In this document: positions 21,312 to 32,050 of the stretch, in pieces
How positions within the stretch are numbered: the first letter of the stretch is position 1
Layout: every line of letters begins with the position of its first letter
NCBI RefSeq assembly: GCF_050624435.1
Contig: NC_134541.1
Coordinates: 11,028,995 to 11,092,994, forward strand
Source: Tenrec ecaudatus
Lineage: Eukaryota > Chordata > Mammalia > Afrosoricida > Tenrecidae
Length of the DNA stretch: 64,000 bases
Reading direction: 5' to 3'
Notes under the pieces: model-generated
Databases searched by the model: none
Seen by the model: the letters and a program-made list of their open reading frames with translations, nothing else
What the model was told of the DNA's origin: nothing
Made by a program: the position numbers and the translations under genes

Positions 21312-21955
21312 CCACAAAGACGCTCGCATCGCTGGGTCAAGAACAGCCTCCCCATCACTTCCACTGGTGAAGCTGGCTGCACAGCCAGAGAGAAACGTGA
21401 GTTCTTCATTCAGAAAGGTTCCCTGCCTCTGCGCCCTTCCACTGCCCTTGTGCCGTGGCCAACTTCTGCCCACACGCTCAGGCCATGCCAGGCGCCCTCT
21501 GTACCCACCGTTCCACCGCCCAGCGTGAGGGAACTAGAAGATCCAGAGACAGATGCCGGGTTTGCCTCCCTCCCTGCACTCACTTCCTCTCTCTAGTTTG
21601 ACTCAGCGCATCTGTACACAGGGGCCAGGAGCACCAGGGCGGGTCTGTGACAGAATTCTCCCCTGCCACGCAGGAGCCCCACGTTCCATTCCCAGGCAGC
21701 CACCACCCTACCCATCTGCCCGTGGAGGCTTGTGTGTTGCTATGAGGTCGAACCCGTTTCAGCGTTTGCTTCTAGACTAGGAACAAAGGCCTGGTGACCG
21801 ACTTCTAAAGATCAGCCCGTGAAAACCCTGTGGATTATGAGTGCCTGGTTTGCAACTGGCCGTGGGATGCCGCGGGGCCCGGGGGAGTTTTCTGTTGTGC
21901 CGATGCTGGTCACCATGCGCTGAGGCTGACTGCGGCAGCTGACAATAACAACCCA
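21312..21955. other. Intron 2, GC-rich, unassigned
   Basis: Overlapping frames on both strands are compositional; nothing recognised. Confidence 0.35.
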
Positions 21956-22112
21956 ATAGCCAACCAAGCTGCTGCCGTGCAGTCGATGCCGACTCACAGC
22001 CATCTGGCGTAGGGTCTCCCAGACAAGACTACTTCTCTACCGGAGTGGACAGCCTGTCTCATGCTTATTGGGAGCACTGCCTGGGCAATCCTAGCAACCA
22101 GGTGGTTGGGTC
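21956..22112 (-). repeat. AfroSINE-like SINE (antisense), diverged
   Basis: cagtcgatgccgactcacag and the downstream ggcgtagggtctcccagac section match the 3' half; the 5' half is eroded. Confidence 0.6.
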
Positions 22113-22114
22113 AT

Positions 22115-22245
22115 TTCAAGATGAGGCTGTCTGCTCCCATCAAGAGTTTACGGGCTTGGAAACCCACAGGAGCAGTTCCACACGATCCTATCGGTTTGCT
22201 GTGAGTCAGGATTGACCCAGAGCTGTGAGTTTGGCTTTTCTCTCT
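22115..22245 (+). repeat. AfroSINE-like SINE, 3' part
   Basis: gatgaggctgtctgctccca, gaaacccacaggagcagttc and gctgtgagtcaggattgacc. Confidence 0.7.
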
Positions 22246-22257
22246 GGTTGCCGTCTT

Positions 22258-22468
22258 CCTAAGGAGCCCTCGTGGCACCGTTGAGCATTGGACTGCTAAC
22301 CTCGAGGTCATCCGTTCGAACACACAGCCTCCTCTCTTAGGTCAAACTATGAGGCTTTCTGTTCCTGTAACAAGTGACGGTCTCCGAGACACACAGGGCC
22401 AGTTCTACCCTGTCCTGCAGGGTCGCTGGAGTCCAATTCGACATGATGGAAGTGAGCTTGGGTGTTTG
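22258..22468 (+). repeat. AfroSINE-like SINE, full length
   Basis: aggagccctcgtggcaccgt, gactgctaacctcgaggtc, ttctaccctgtcctgcaggg and gtccaattcgacatgatgg. Confidence 0.8.
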
Positions 22469-23057
22469 GGGTCTGATCCGACTCCTCATGAAGGGCCCGA
22501 GACAAACGGGGCTTCCCCTCGCAGCCCTTTCTCCCCGACTCCCACGCACCGGCATCCTGTTTTCACGCCTTGTCTTGGTGCCTCGGGCTGGTGTGTGGTC
22601 CCGGAGAGTCGTGTAGTTTGGCGTTCGGGAGCCCTGTCCCTGCAAGTGTGAGATTCAAGTTCCCACCAGCTGGCAGCTCCCAAGTCTCTGTGGGATCAGG
22701 ATCCCTGGGGAGCTTGTTAAAGACACCGGTAGGTACCCGGGCCCCACCGCCCGCTCCGCCATCTGTGGGGCTGAGAAGCAGCATCTGTGTTAGTAACAAG
22801 CTCCCCGGAGAGTCCAGCTCTCAGCTGGGGTGGAGAGGCCCTCACCACACAAGGCCACAGTGCCCCCAAACCCGGCAGCTTTGTCCATCCACTGACACGT
22901 TGCAGACTGGTCGGTCCCCTCGGCAGCACATTATCCCCATCCCTCTCCCCTCCGCCCGTGTCCCCGGCTCTGCAGCAGCACTTGAGTGTGAAGTCACCCT
23001 TGCTCTGGGCCTGATGGCTCTGACAGCGGACTGAAGGAAGTGCTTTCCTCTTGGGGC
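22469..23057. other. Intron 2, GC-rich, unassigned
   Basis: Frames at 22563-23034 on both strands overlap and show no conserved motif. Confidence 0.35.
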
Positions 23058-23547
23058 AACTGGAGCCCTGGTGGCACAGTGCTTAAGCACCCAGCTGCTA
23101 CCTGAAAGGTCGGTGGTTTGAACCAGGAGGAAGATGTGGCCGTCGGCTCTGTAGAGTTCCAGCCTCAACGACACTTTGGGGCAGGTCTACTCTATCCTGT
23201 AGATTCTCAACCCTTCACAGGGGCCGCCTAAGACCATGGGAAAGCAGATACATACTTAACAATATATAATTACTTACTGTTTTGTGGTTAATCCCTATGC
23301 TTTAATCACGTTTCGGTATGTTCAATTTGTAACCATGAAAACACATCCTGCATATCAGATATTTACATGACAGTTCATCACAGTAGCAAAAGGACAGTGA
23401 TGAAGTCGCAGTGCAAATAATGTTTTGGCTGGGGGGTCACCACCACACGAGGAACTGTGTGACAGGGTCGCGGCATGGGGAAGGTTGAGAACCACTGCTG
23501 TAGGGTCACCAAGAGTCAGCATCGACTCACGGGAAGAGGGTTACATG
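23058..23547 (+). repeat. AfroSINE-like SINE interrupted by a SPIN element
   Basis: The left part (ggagccctggtggcacagtg to ctctatcctgtag, 23060-23202) and the right part (ctgtagggtcaccaagagtc and catcgactcacggg, 23498-23545) make one SINE once the SPIN copy is removed. CTGTAG is present on both sides of the insert. Confidence 0.8.
23198..23497 (+). mobile_element. SPIN-like non-autonomous hAT, copy 2 (most complete interior)
   Basis: Contains cctaagaccatgggaaagca, taatccctatgctttaatca, catcctgcatatcagatatt and ggttgagaaccactg. This is the longest copy, though its left terminus is damaged and the first stem region after AACC is deleted. It lies inside a SINE, so it is younger than that SINE. 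Confidence 0.88.
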
Positions 23548-23584
23548 GGCCCAGTCTGTTAAGTGATGGCTAAAAAGAAATAAA

Positions 23585-23765
23585 TGCCACATTGCTGACA
23601 GTTGGTTCTGACTCATAGCAAGTCCACAGGCACAGAGCAGAGCTGCCCCGTGAGCTGGCTGGGCTGTGACCTTTCTCAGAGAAGCCCCCTGCCTCATCTT
23701 TCACCTCTCCCCTGTGGGGCGGCTGGTCGCCCCAACAGGTGGTTTTCGGTTGGCAGGTGGGTGCT
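23585..23765 (-). repeat. AfroSINE-like SINE (antisense), diverged
   Basis: gttggttctgactcatagca, gcagagctgccccgtgagc and the terminal tcatctttcacctctcccc part. Confidence 0.6.
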
Positions 23766-23799
23766 GTACTGCCGCAGCACTAGGGTCCCTGGCCATTGG

Positions 23800-24555
23800 T
23801 GGCGGTGGTGTTGGGTGCCATGGAGTTGACTCTGACTCTTGGCGACTCGATGTCTTACAGAACGAGACACTGCCCGCTCCCGTCCTCACCCTGGTCAATC
23901 GGCGTGAGGCCGTTGTTGCAGCCACTAGGTTAATCCATGTCCGTGACGTGGCCTTCCTCTGGCCGGCTGACACCTGACTTTACCAAGCATGATGTCCTTT
24001 CCTGAGAACCAGGCCTTCTTGCGACCATGTCCCAAGCACGCCAGACACAGTCTGACCTCCCTCACCTCTAAGGAGCATCCTGGCTGTCCTTCAGAGACAG
24101 ATTTCCTCCTGCTTCTGGCAAGCCCTGGTGGGGATGCTCCGTGCTCTTCTCCAACACCGCCATGCGGTGGCGCCACCTCCTCTCGGCTTCTCCTTGTTCA
24201 CCCGGCAGCTTTCGCAGGCCTACGAGGCGATTGAGAGCACCCTGCCTTTGGGCCAGGCCGCCTTAGTCTCCCTGTGACATCTCTGCTCTTCAGCGCTTCA
24301 AAGATCTCATGTAGATGATTTTCCCAGTGCATTATGTCATTTGATTTCTTCCTTTTTCCTTTTCTTTTTTTTGGTAATTTAAGGAGAATATGCATTAAGT
24401 CTTTTTAAAAAATTTTTTAAACATTATTTTATTGAGGGCTCTCACAGCTCTTTTTCGTTTGATTTCTTGACTGTGTGGATCCAAGCAAGTTGAAGTCATG
24501 GACACCTTCCCTCCTGTTTCCATTTATCATCATGTTGGTGTTGACTCTGCAGGGG
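23800..24555 (-). mobile_element. RTE LINE 3' region, split by an L1 end
   Basis: accaagcatgatgtcctttcc, ctctaaggagcatcctggctg and gtggatccaagcaagttgaag align in order with the RTE copy at 8160-8500. The minus strand retains KDIMLGKVRCQPARGRPRHG. Interrupted at 24351-24457 by an L1 3' end. Confidence 0.75.
24351..24457 (-). mobile_element. Short L1 3' end nested in RTE
   Basis: About 107 bp with ttttattgagggctctcaca, flanked by an exact 11-bp duplication TTTGATTTCTT (24340-24350 and 24458-24468). Confidence 0.75.
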
Positions 24556-24724
24556 ACAGTAGGCATCCTATATGCATGTCCCGTGCTCACGGCTTCACAC
24601 TTGTGGCCCTCCGATTCGGAGTGCCCGAGTCTGCAGGTCAGCTGCCTGGAGGAGCTGAGAGGCTGCCGCCACACTGCGTGGGCCCTGGTGTCTGGTTTCA
24701 AAGTGGGGACAAGAATAATTAGAG

Positions 24725-25135
24725 AGACGATAGGATTTGGTAGGATGAGTCTGTATTTCCCCAACTCATGGAAGCAAGCAGTCAAGAAATTAAATAATGT
24801 ATTACATTAGATAAACCTGTGCATGACCCTAACAAGAGGGTATTGAATAGGGAAGACTGAAGAATGGATGCATTTGAATTATGGTGCTGGCCAAGAATCT
24901 TGAAATGCAGTAGAAGAACAAACCGATCTGTCTTGGAGGAAGTGTGGCCAGACTACTCCTTAGAAGCGAGGATGGTGAGACTTTGTGTCGCATACTTTGG
25001 ATTTATTATCAGGAAAGACCAGTCCCTGGAGAAGGACAGCAGGCTTGGTAAAGCAGAGGGGCAGTGACAACGAGGACGGCCCTCAAGGAGATGGACACAG
25101 CGGCTGCCTCAATGGGCTCAGGCGTAGCGAGGCTG
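24725..25135 (+). mobile_element. RTE LINE 3' region, sense
   Basis: ccccaactcatggaagcaagc, gaccagtccctggagaagga and cttggtaaagcagaggggcag are the sense counterpart of the copies at 8.2 and 24 kb. The frame is broken. Confidence 0.75.
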
Positions 25136-25529
25136 GTGGGGCTCATGCAGGATCCTGTGTAACAGAACGATCTCGGGTCTATCTGCACAGAGTGTTGCCT
25201 GGCCCCGCGCCATCTCCAGTATATTTGCCATGACTGAGCACCATTCCGTCTCACTGAAGAATTCCCTTGTTTCTGGTTCACTGGCCCACAAATCTCCCCA
25301 TGAGCCGGGCCCCAGTCACTCCTGCTCTGCTGCCGCCTGGCATGTCACAGGCGCTTGGTGAGGACAAGAAAGGCAGCTGGTGGGATGAAGAGAATGGGTT
25401 CAGATGCGTAAGTTCTGCTCCATCGCAAGGGCTCACTGCAGGAGCTCGGCAGATCATAATGTGTCTTTTGTGGATTGACTTGTGTTCCCCCACAGAAACG
25501 TGCTATAAAGCCTAACTCACACCGATGGT
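25136..25529. other. Intron 2, unassigned
   Basis: Nothing recognised. Confidence 0.3.
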
Positions 25530-25860
25530 TGAGGCCCTGCTAGCTCTGCGGGTTGGCGTTAGGCAGCTAACCACAAGGTCAGCGGTCCAAACCCCCCAGC
25601 TTCTCGAAGGAGAGAGATGTGACCGTCAGCTCCAGTAAAGATTTACAAATTTGGAAACAAGTCCATTCCGACTCTTAACAGCCCTGTAGGACAGGGAAGA
25701 AATGCCTTTGTGGGGTTCTGAGACTGCAGCTCTTTACGAGAGTAGAAAGCCTCATCTTTCTCCCGAGGAGCGGTTGGTGGTTTTGAACTGCTGGCCTTGC
25801 AGTTAGCAGCCCAACATAGGGTTGCGACGAGTCAGAATTAGCTCAGTGGGAGTAGGTTTG
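25530..25860. repeat. Two AfroSINE-like SINEs, antisense copy nested in a sense copy
   Basis: The sense 5' part (cagctaaccacaaggtcagc, 25530-25650) and sense 3' part (agggttgcgacgagtcagaa, 25815-25860) flank an antisense copy (ttccgactcttaacagccct to gcagttagcagcccaac, 25655-25812). The pair could form a hairpin in the intron transcript. Confidence 0.75.
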
Positions 25861-26329
25861 ATTTGGGATTTATACCTAGAATTACAATCCCATTGGGATT
25901 GGCTCTTCTTTGCTCTGTTAATATGGCAGGAGTAGTGTAGGGTGTGCATTGAGTCAACCTCTGTTGAGACATTAAAGAAGCAGAGATGGAGGAAGACAGA
26001 TACCATGCCTGCCGGTCACCACGGACCTTTCCCAAAGCCCACAGGAAGAGGGCGGGCACTCTGAGCTCGGACTGCTGGTCTCCTAACTGTGAGCATCAGT
26101 GTCTGTTCCTTACAGCCACCCGCCCGTGGTCCTGCTGTGACAGCAGTACTGGGGAGCCAAGACAGCGCCAGGTGCCAGAGCCTCTGATAGCAGGGATGCT
26201 TGCCTTGGGAGACGCCCAGGTCTCTCGGGGAAGAAGATGCCGTCATAACACATGCTAGGCCAAGCGTTGCCCTAAAGGTGCAAAGGGTTAAAGGGGAAGC
26301 TTGGTCCCCCGGGGAGAAAATGTCAGTGA
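25861..26329. other. Intron 2, unassigned
   Basis: Nothing recognised. Confidence 0.3.
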
Positions 26330-26750
26330 AGTGAAGTTTATATCCACATGTGAACGTTGGACTCTGAGTAAGGAGGGCCCAAGAAGAACGGATGCGTGTG
26401 CATTGCGGTGCTGGAGAAGGATATGGAAAGAACCACGGACTGCTTAAAGGACAAACCGACCATAGACGAAAGTAAGGCCAGAGTGCTCCTCAGAGGCAAG
26501 GATGGCAAGCATGCATCTCACATACTTTGCACGTGGTGTCAGGAGAGACCAGTCCCTGGAGAAGGGCATCGTGCTTGGTAAAGCGGAGCGGCAGCGAAAG
26601 AGGAAGGCCCTCCGTGAGACGGATGGACACGGGGGCTGCAGCAGTGGGCGCACACATAGGGTCGATTGGAGGACAGTGCCGGACCGGGCCGTGCTCCGTT
26701 CTGTGGTACATGAGGTCGCTGGTGGCCCTTAACAACAACAACAAAGAAGA
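26330..26750 (+). mobile_element. RTE LINE 3' region, sense, with CAA-rich tail
   Basis: gaagaacggatgcgtgtgca, agaccagtccctggagaaggg, cttggtaaagcggagcggcag and a final aacaacaacaacaaag tail. Encodes a broken QSLEKGIVLGKAERQRKRK. Confidence 0.8.
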
Positions 26751-27054
26751 AAGATGGTGGAAAGGGGCTATTTCCCAGATGTTTGCAGCAAAGGAAAGAA
26801 CAGGCAAGATCTCAGAACAGTGGCTGGAGGTGACACGGGGCAGGAGCCAGGCCTTGGCTCCGGCCTTGATTCTGAAGGAGCGAGGGAGCCATGGAAGGTT
26901 GTTGAGCATGCGAGGGATCGGGTAAGACAAACTAATGATTCGCAGGCAAGGTCTGGCGGCAACAATAGCTCGTTTCTATACGTGTTTATTATGTGTCCTG
27001 CACTTTGCCAAGTACTGTTTGTGAACTAATGCTTCATAACCATAAATTATGCCA

Positions 27055-27264
27055 AGCCAAACCCACCACGGTGGAGTCGACTCTGACTCAGAGCCACCTG
27101 GTAGGACAGAGCAGAACTGTTCCTGTGGGTTTCTGGGATGGTACGTCTTCTAGAGAGCAGACAGACTCAAAGTTCTCCCACACAGGGACTGGTGGGTTGG
27201 AACCTCTGACCTTGTGGTTAGCAGCCCAACAGCTAACCCACAGTGCCACCAGGGCTCCTGCTCT
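27055..27264 (-). repeat. AfroSINE-like SINE (antisense)
   Basis: gtggagtcgactctgactca, ggacagagcagaactgttcc, accttgtggttagcagccca and agtgccaccagggctcctg. Well preserved. Confidence 0.85.
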
Positions 27265-27296
27265 GTAGAACAGCGCAGGCTAATCTTCCGTATCTT

Positions 27297-27429
27297 GTTG
27301 TTAGTTACCATTGAGTTGTCCCCGTGGCAACCCAGGAACAATGGGATGGAGCCACTGTGAGCTCCTGGGTTTTCACTAGCTGATTTTTGGGGGACTAGAT
27401 CACCAGGCCTTTCTTCCTAGTCTATCTTA
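27297..27429 (-). repeat. AfroSINE-related SINE (antisense), older subfamily
   Basis: gttaccattgagttgtcccc at the start and actagatcaccaggcctttc.ttcct near the end, a variant also seen at 54040-54243. Confidence 0.6.
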
Positions 27430-27437
27430 GTCTAGAA

Positions 27438-27628
27438 CAGTGGTGCTCAACCTGTGGGTCGTGACCCCTTTAGGGGTCGAATGACCCTTTCACAGGGATC
27501 GCCCAATTCATAACAGTAGCAAAATTACAGTTATGAGGCAGCAATGAAAATAATTTTATGGTTGGGGGTTCACCACCACAAGGAACTTTATTAAAAGGTT
27601 GAAGACTTGGGAAGGTTGAGAACCACTG
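27438..27628 (+). mobile_element. SPIN-like non-autonomous hAT, copy 3, with exact target duplication
   Basis: A 191-bp element from CAGTGGTGCTCAACCTGTGG to GGTTGAGAACCACTG. The 8-bp flanks GTCTAGAA (27430-27437) and GTCTAGAA (27629-27636) are identical and fit the hAT preference for TCTAGA-like sites. Confidence 0.93.
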
Positions 27629-27667
27629 GTCTAGAAGCTCTGCTGAAACCTTACTTAGGGACAGAGA

Positions 27668-27878
27668 TAAAGCCAAACAAAAAGCTCCCTGCCACCAAGT
27701 CAATTCTGACTCATAGTGAACTTCTCTGACAGAGTAGAGCTGTCTCTCCGTTTGAGACTGTAACTCTTTACGAAAGCAAAAAGCCTCATCTTCCTCCCAC
27801 GGCGCCGCTGGTGGTTTCAAACTGCTGACCTGGCGGTGAACGGCCCAACACGTGACCACTGCACCGCCTGGGTTGCTA
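27668..27878 (-). repeat. AfroSINE-like SINE (antisense)
   Basis: ctccctgccaccaagtcaat, gacagagtagagctgtctct, cgccgctggtggtttcaaac and ccactgcaccgcctgggttg. Confidence 0.8.
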
Positions 27879-28174
27879 TTATAGGTCTCTGGGAAGTAAC
27901 TGAGAATCGCCTGACAGGAGTGCGGCTGGGTTTTAGGAAGAGAGATGGGCTTGAAGCTCCGAGTGTGGCCTCATGACCACGGCCACCACAAGTCTCAGAC
28001 GCCACCCAGAACGTGGCACGTGCGTGGTCATGAGGCCGTGGGTGGCCTGTATGCATGCTGCACACTGAGAAGCATTGCTGGAGACTCTCGGTGGGCAGGG
28101 CACTTCTCTGCTCCATCCACGGATTGCCCCTGCCAAAGGCTGGGGTTCTCAGAGTAGCAAAGCCAGTGGCACAT

Positions 28175-28690
28175 ACATGTGAAGATATATATACATAGAG
28201 AGGGAGAGAGAGAGAGACATTGATTTCAAGGCAATGGCTCACACAGGGGTGGGGGTGCAAAACAAACTCCATGCTTTCAAGTCAGTTCTGACTCATCGCA
28301 ACCCAGCAATGCAGACAGAGCAGGCCTGCCCCCTGGGGTTTCCAAGACTGTACATCTTTGTGTGAGTAGAAAGCTTCATCTTTCTCTCTCAGAATGGATG
28401 GTGGGTTCGAGATGCTGACCTTGTAGTTAACAGCCCAACATGGAACCTATTACATCACCATGGCTTTTCTCGGGAATGGAGGCCGGCAAGTCCCAAATCC
28501 ATGAGTCAGGCATCAGGCTGGAGGCTTCTCCTGACTCAAATGGGCTGTATGGGCTGATGAACCCCAAATCAGCAAGTCAGACAGCAGGCTGCTGGCTCAT
28601 ATCCCAAGAACCAGAAGAAAGGGAGTCAACGTTTTCTGGACCGATCTGGTCAGTACGCCCTACAGTCTTGACCCAGCTGTTCAGCTGAGA
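28175..28690 (+). mobile_element. Old L1-related repeat, split by a SINE
   Basis: The left part (atatatacatagagaggga...ttgatttcaaggcaatggctcacaca) and right part (ggaggccggcaagtcccaaa, aatcagcaagtcagacagc) match the common L1 3'-end phrase also present at 31350-31620. The SINE at 28262-28447 separates them. Confidence 0.5.
28262..28447 (-). repeat. AfroSINE-like SINE (antisense)
   Basis: agtcagttctgactcatcgc, tttctctctcagaatggatg, gaccttgtagttaacagccc. Confidence 0.75.
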
Positions 28691-28789
28691 GATAAGCAAG
28701 GAAGAGGTTCAACATTGTGGATGGAGGTTATTTTGAAACAGCCTAACTAGAGGCCCGCTCGATGCCTGGGGGCAGAGGAATACTCAGTT

Positions 28790-29190
28790 ACCTGCAGCCA
28801 GAATTTGGAAGACAAATGGGTTCATAAGCAAATGTGGTGAAGAAAGCAGATGGTGCCCGGCTATCAAAAGATATAGTGTCTGGGATCTTAAAGGCTTGTA
28901 GTTAAATGAGCGGCCATCTAGCAGAGAAGCAACAAAGCCCACATGGAAGAAGCCCAGATCAGGTAACAGGTACCAGAAGACCCAAAACAAAAACATTGTT
29001 GAGAACTAGGGGGGTCGGAACAGAGACCCAAAACTCGTCTATAGACAATAGGACATCCCCTCCCAGAGGGGTCATAAAGAAGGGATGAATCAACTAGGGT
29101 GCAGTACAGCACTGATGAAACACGCAATCTTCCTCTGGTTCTTGGAGGTTTCCTCAACCCCCACTATCATGACTCCAGTCCTGCTACTAA
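28790..29190 (+). mobile_element. L1 3' UTR fragment, sense
   Basis: gggttcataagcaaatgtgg, gtgtctgggatcttaaaggc, agaagcaacaaagcccacat and cccactatcatgactccag correspond, in sense, to the antisense copy at 1290-3404 and the sense copy at 54246. Confidence 0.75.
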
Positions 29191-29194
29191 AAAG

Positions 29195-29470
29195 TAGAGC
29201 TTCCAGTGAGACTAACTCTTTACGGGAATAGAAAACCCGTCTTTGTTCTGTGGATTATTAAATTGAACATGTTGTCTGAGCCCCCTCCCTTCTTGGCTTG
29301 TGCTTGACCACTAGCCTAAAGGTTGACGAGTCGAGCGAAACCGCCTTGCCCCGCTACAGTGCCGTAGCCCAGAGCGCGACCTGGTGACCTGTTTCTATAA
29401 TGGTGACATCTAAGAAACCCCCACGGGGACAGTGGGGTTGCCATCACTTTTGATGGCAACCAGTTTCAGG
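29195..29470 (+). repeat. Diverged SINE fragments
   Basis: taactctttacgggaatag (antisense piece) followed by accactagcctaaaggttgac and the gaaacccccacggggacag part. Confidence 0.45.
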
Positions 29471-30409
29471 TATCTGTCCTTTGCCAAGTTCTGTGTTTAA
29501 TGCTGGGCAACAGTAATGGGGGGAGACCAGGAGTCTGTCCTCATGAGCCTCCGCAAACCGAGCAGAGGGCAGGGTGATCACAAGTACCTTCTCAAACAAT
29601 AATCTAGCCTGGGGGGGGGAGAGAACACAGGATATGTGTCCAACATATAAGGTGCAGATTGCCTGGGATGACCACTGGTAGCTTGTAGCTTCTCCTTTCT
29701 CCTCCACACTTTTCTATAGGAAGATTTGCAGCAGTTTGCATTGCTGTTAAAAACGATTGATATTTTTTTAACTTAAAGCTGAGACTGCAAGATGGGGTTT
29801 TTTAAACACAGAGGAGGGGGGATAGGTGGGTTGGGGGATCTGGAGGACGGTGGTATTGGACAGGACACGGGAAGTTCGTGGCAACTGGGAGCAGAGGTTT
29901 CCAGAAACAAGATTCTGGTGCCGGTGGTGTTCCCATAGCAGCTTAAGCATTCGACAGCCCCGTGGCTGATGAGCCGAGCACCCAAGGGCCTCCATCTGCC
30001 AACCAAGTTTAAGAGTGCAAACGGCCTCTCGGGTGCACCTGGACACCCTGCTGAGCAGGCACCCAAAATAGCCAAACCGGAAACCAATGTGGGCTTCTGA
30101 GCTGTTGTGGCCATCAAGTCAGGGGGCTGGGGAGGTGGGGGCAGGGGGTGGAGGCGGTGAGCAGCTTAGAAGTTGGGAACAGGAGGCCCTGGCTGTACCC
30201 TCAAAAATGGAGGGGCTGGGTCCCCCCTCTGCTGGAAGCACTTCCAGTCCGAGGCCCAAGGCAGAGCTGTCAGCAGATCTGGAGTGCCGGGGTTGGCCCT
30301 GCTGCCATCACTTCTGCTGGACACTCAGGTTCCCAGGACCAGTGGCTCTCTTGACACCCAGGCCAAGCACAGACCGCTGAAGAGCCGTCTGTTATTGTTT
30401 GTGTGATGA
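29471..30409. other. Intron 2, unassigned
   Basis: Mixed-composition intronic sequence; frames are short and overlap on both strands. Confidence 0.35.
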
Positions 30410-30620
30410 CAGTGCGAGCAGCTGACACTTGCCGGGGACAGTGGGATGCCCAGCTCCACGAGCTGCTTCCATCCATCCTCAACTACTTGAACTTTTATCA
30501 GGACAGCGCTGGTGCCCAAGCAGGTCACCCAGCCATCCCCATTCTCCCTGCCAAAGAACTGAAGCTCAGCGACGTCACGTGACTAGGTCGTATTCCCTTA
30601 GCTGGTGGGCAATAAAGACA
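30410..30620 (-). repeat. Possible MIR SINE (antisense)
   Basis: The order gagcagctgacacttgccgg, catccatcctcaac, cattctccctgcc.aagaactgaagc and cacgtgactag follows the antisense MIR consensus as I remember it, heavily diverged. Confidence 0.5.
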
Positions 30621-30639
30621 GAAGGTAGCTTGAGAGCAA

Positions 30640-31078
30640 TCTGCACACATGCACACACATTCACATACTCACACATACATATATGCACACATACACGCTC
30701 ACAAATACATATACACACATACATATACACACTCATGCACATACTATCATATGCTCCAATATCCTCATACACACTTAGATACAAACTCTCATATAAACAC
30801 AGACATATACACAGGGCACTCCTACACACAAATTCTGCCTTGCACTCATCTTCTTTCACACTCATAAACAGTCTCATCTACACTCACACATGCACACATT
30901 CTCTCTCACACACATACAGTCTCACAGGTACAATCACGTACACGCACTCGGTCTCACACTCCCACACAATTCTCTCACACACTAAAATACACATGTACTT
31001 ACATACTCATGTGCACATCCACACCCAGCTCACTCACACATACTTAGAGACACATGCACACATAAGCTCGCACACGCT
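30640..31078 (+). repeat. Low-complexity CACA/CATA-rich tract
   Basis: About 440 bp of degenerate (CA)n, (CACATA)n and (CTCACA)n. It produces a 273-residue His/Thr/Ser-rich frame that is not a gene. Confidence 0.9.
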
Positions 31079-31349
31079 GGACAGAGTAGCAAGGGTTGTT
31101 CGGATATTAAGGAGACAAATGTTTGTTGCGCAAGGAACAACTGCCTGTCCTATGTCCTGCAAGGAACCAAGAAGGGTGGATCCCTGGAGCCGACAAGAGC
31201 GGGGTTCAGTTCTGCTGCCGAGGTGCTCGGGGGAGGAGGGTCTGTGTTGATGGTCCTCGAGTTTGAAAGGGCATCAGAATCACCTGCAAGCATTTGGGCC
31301 AAGGGTTGCTGGAGCGCAGCCCCGGAGTTGCTGGCTCAGTAGGGGTTAG

Positions 31350-31620
31350 AGGTTATAGCACAGGTTCTCTAGAGGCGTGAGACCAGGGAAATGGAGATAG
31401 ATATTCACAGAGAGATTTGTTTCGAGGAAACAACTCATGCAATTATAAGGGCTGCCAAGTACAAAACTTGGGGTTCATACAACATGCTGACAACCTCTGC
31501 TGGTTCGCGTGGCTGCAGGAGTTAAAGACCCCAAGACCTACAACTCAGACCACAGACTGGAGCCCCCAGCTGGCTTACATTCTAGGACCTGGGGTCAGCT
31601 GTGGAGAAGATTGTTAAATT
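31350..31620 (+). mobile_element. Old L1-related repeat
   Basis: caggttctctagaggcgtga, gagagatttgtttcgaggaa, aagggctgccaagtac. Same family as 28175-28690. Confidence 0.5.
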
Positions 31621-31840
31621 GTCTGAATCACCTCTCAGCTTGCTCTCTCTTGGTTCTGATATCCATTGTGAAGGCTACATAGAAACTCACAAACAAAATT
31701 TGTGATTGAAAGGGTTTCTGAAGGATGCTAGCAAGTTGTAATACCAATGAGAAATGATCAGGGTAGTTGTTTACCAGGACATCCTACAAAGTGTCGGGTC
31801 TGCTAATAAATACTCAAAAGGACATACCACTTAGCTGTGA

Positions 31841-32050
31841 GCTTCAACCCAAAGACATTCCGCTTAAGCTCCAAGATCAGCAAGCCCAACTTCCTGAATT
31901 AAGTGCCCCGAGGCACCCCAATTCAGTAAGCTTCCGCCCAAAGGCACTCGGCTCCTCTCCCCTGGGTCAGCAAGTCCAGCTTCCCCAGTTAAGTGCCTGT
32001 CCCACTCTGTAAGCCAGCCTCCCACCCCAAAGCACTCATCTCAACTTGCC
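31841..32050 (+). repeat. Degenerate tandem repeat, period about 88 bp
   Basis: Three units start at 31841, 31930 and 32017 with gcttcaacccaaagacatt, gcttccgcccaaaggcact and gcctcccaccccaaagcact. The first two continue in parallel through agatcagcaagcccaactt / gggtcagcaagtccagctt and gaattaagtgcc / cagttaagtgcc; the third is truncated. Confidence 0.75.

Noticed and set aside
21190-21320. CRISPR-like regularly spaced repeats
   Set aside because: The 28-bp units are directly tandem with no spacers, in an animal genome; it is a minisatellite.
22337-23174. Overlapping frames of 100-154 residues on both strands in intron 2
   Set aside because: GC-rich chance frames; part of the sequence is SINE-derived.
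30429-31250. 273-residue His/Thr/Ser-rich frame
   Set aside because: Produced by the CACA/CATA-rich low-complexity tract; no gene structure.
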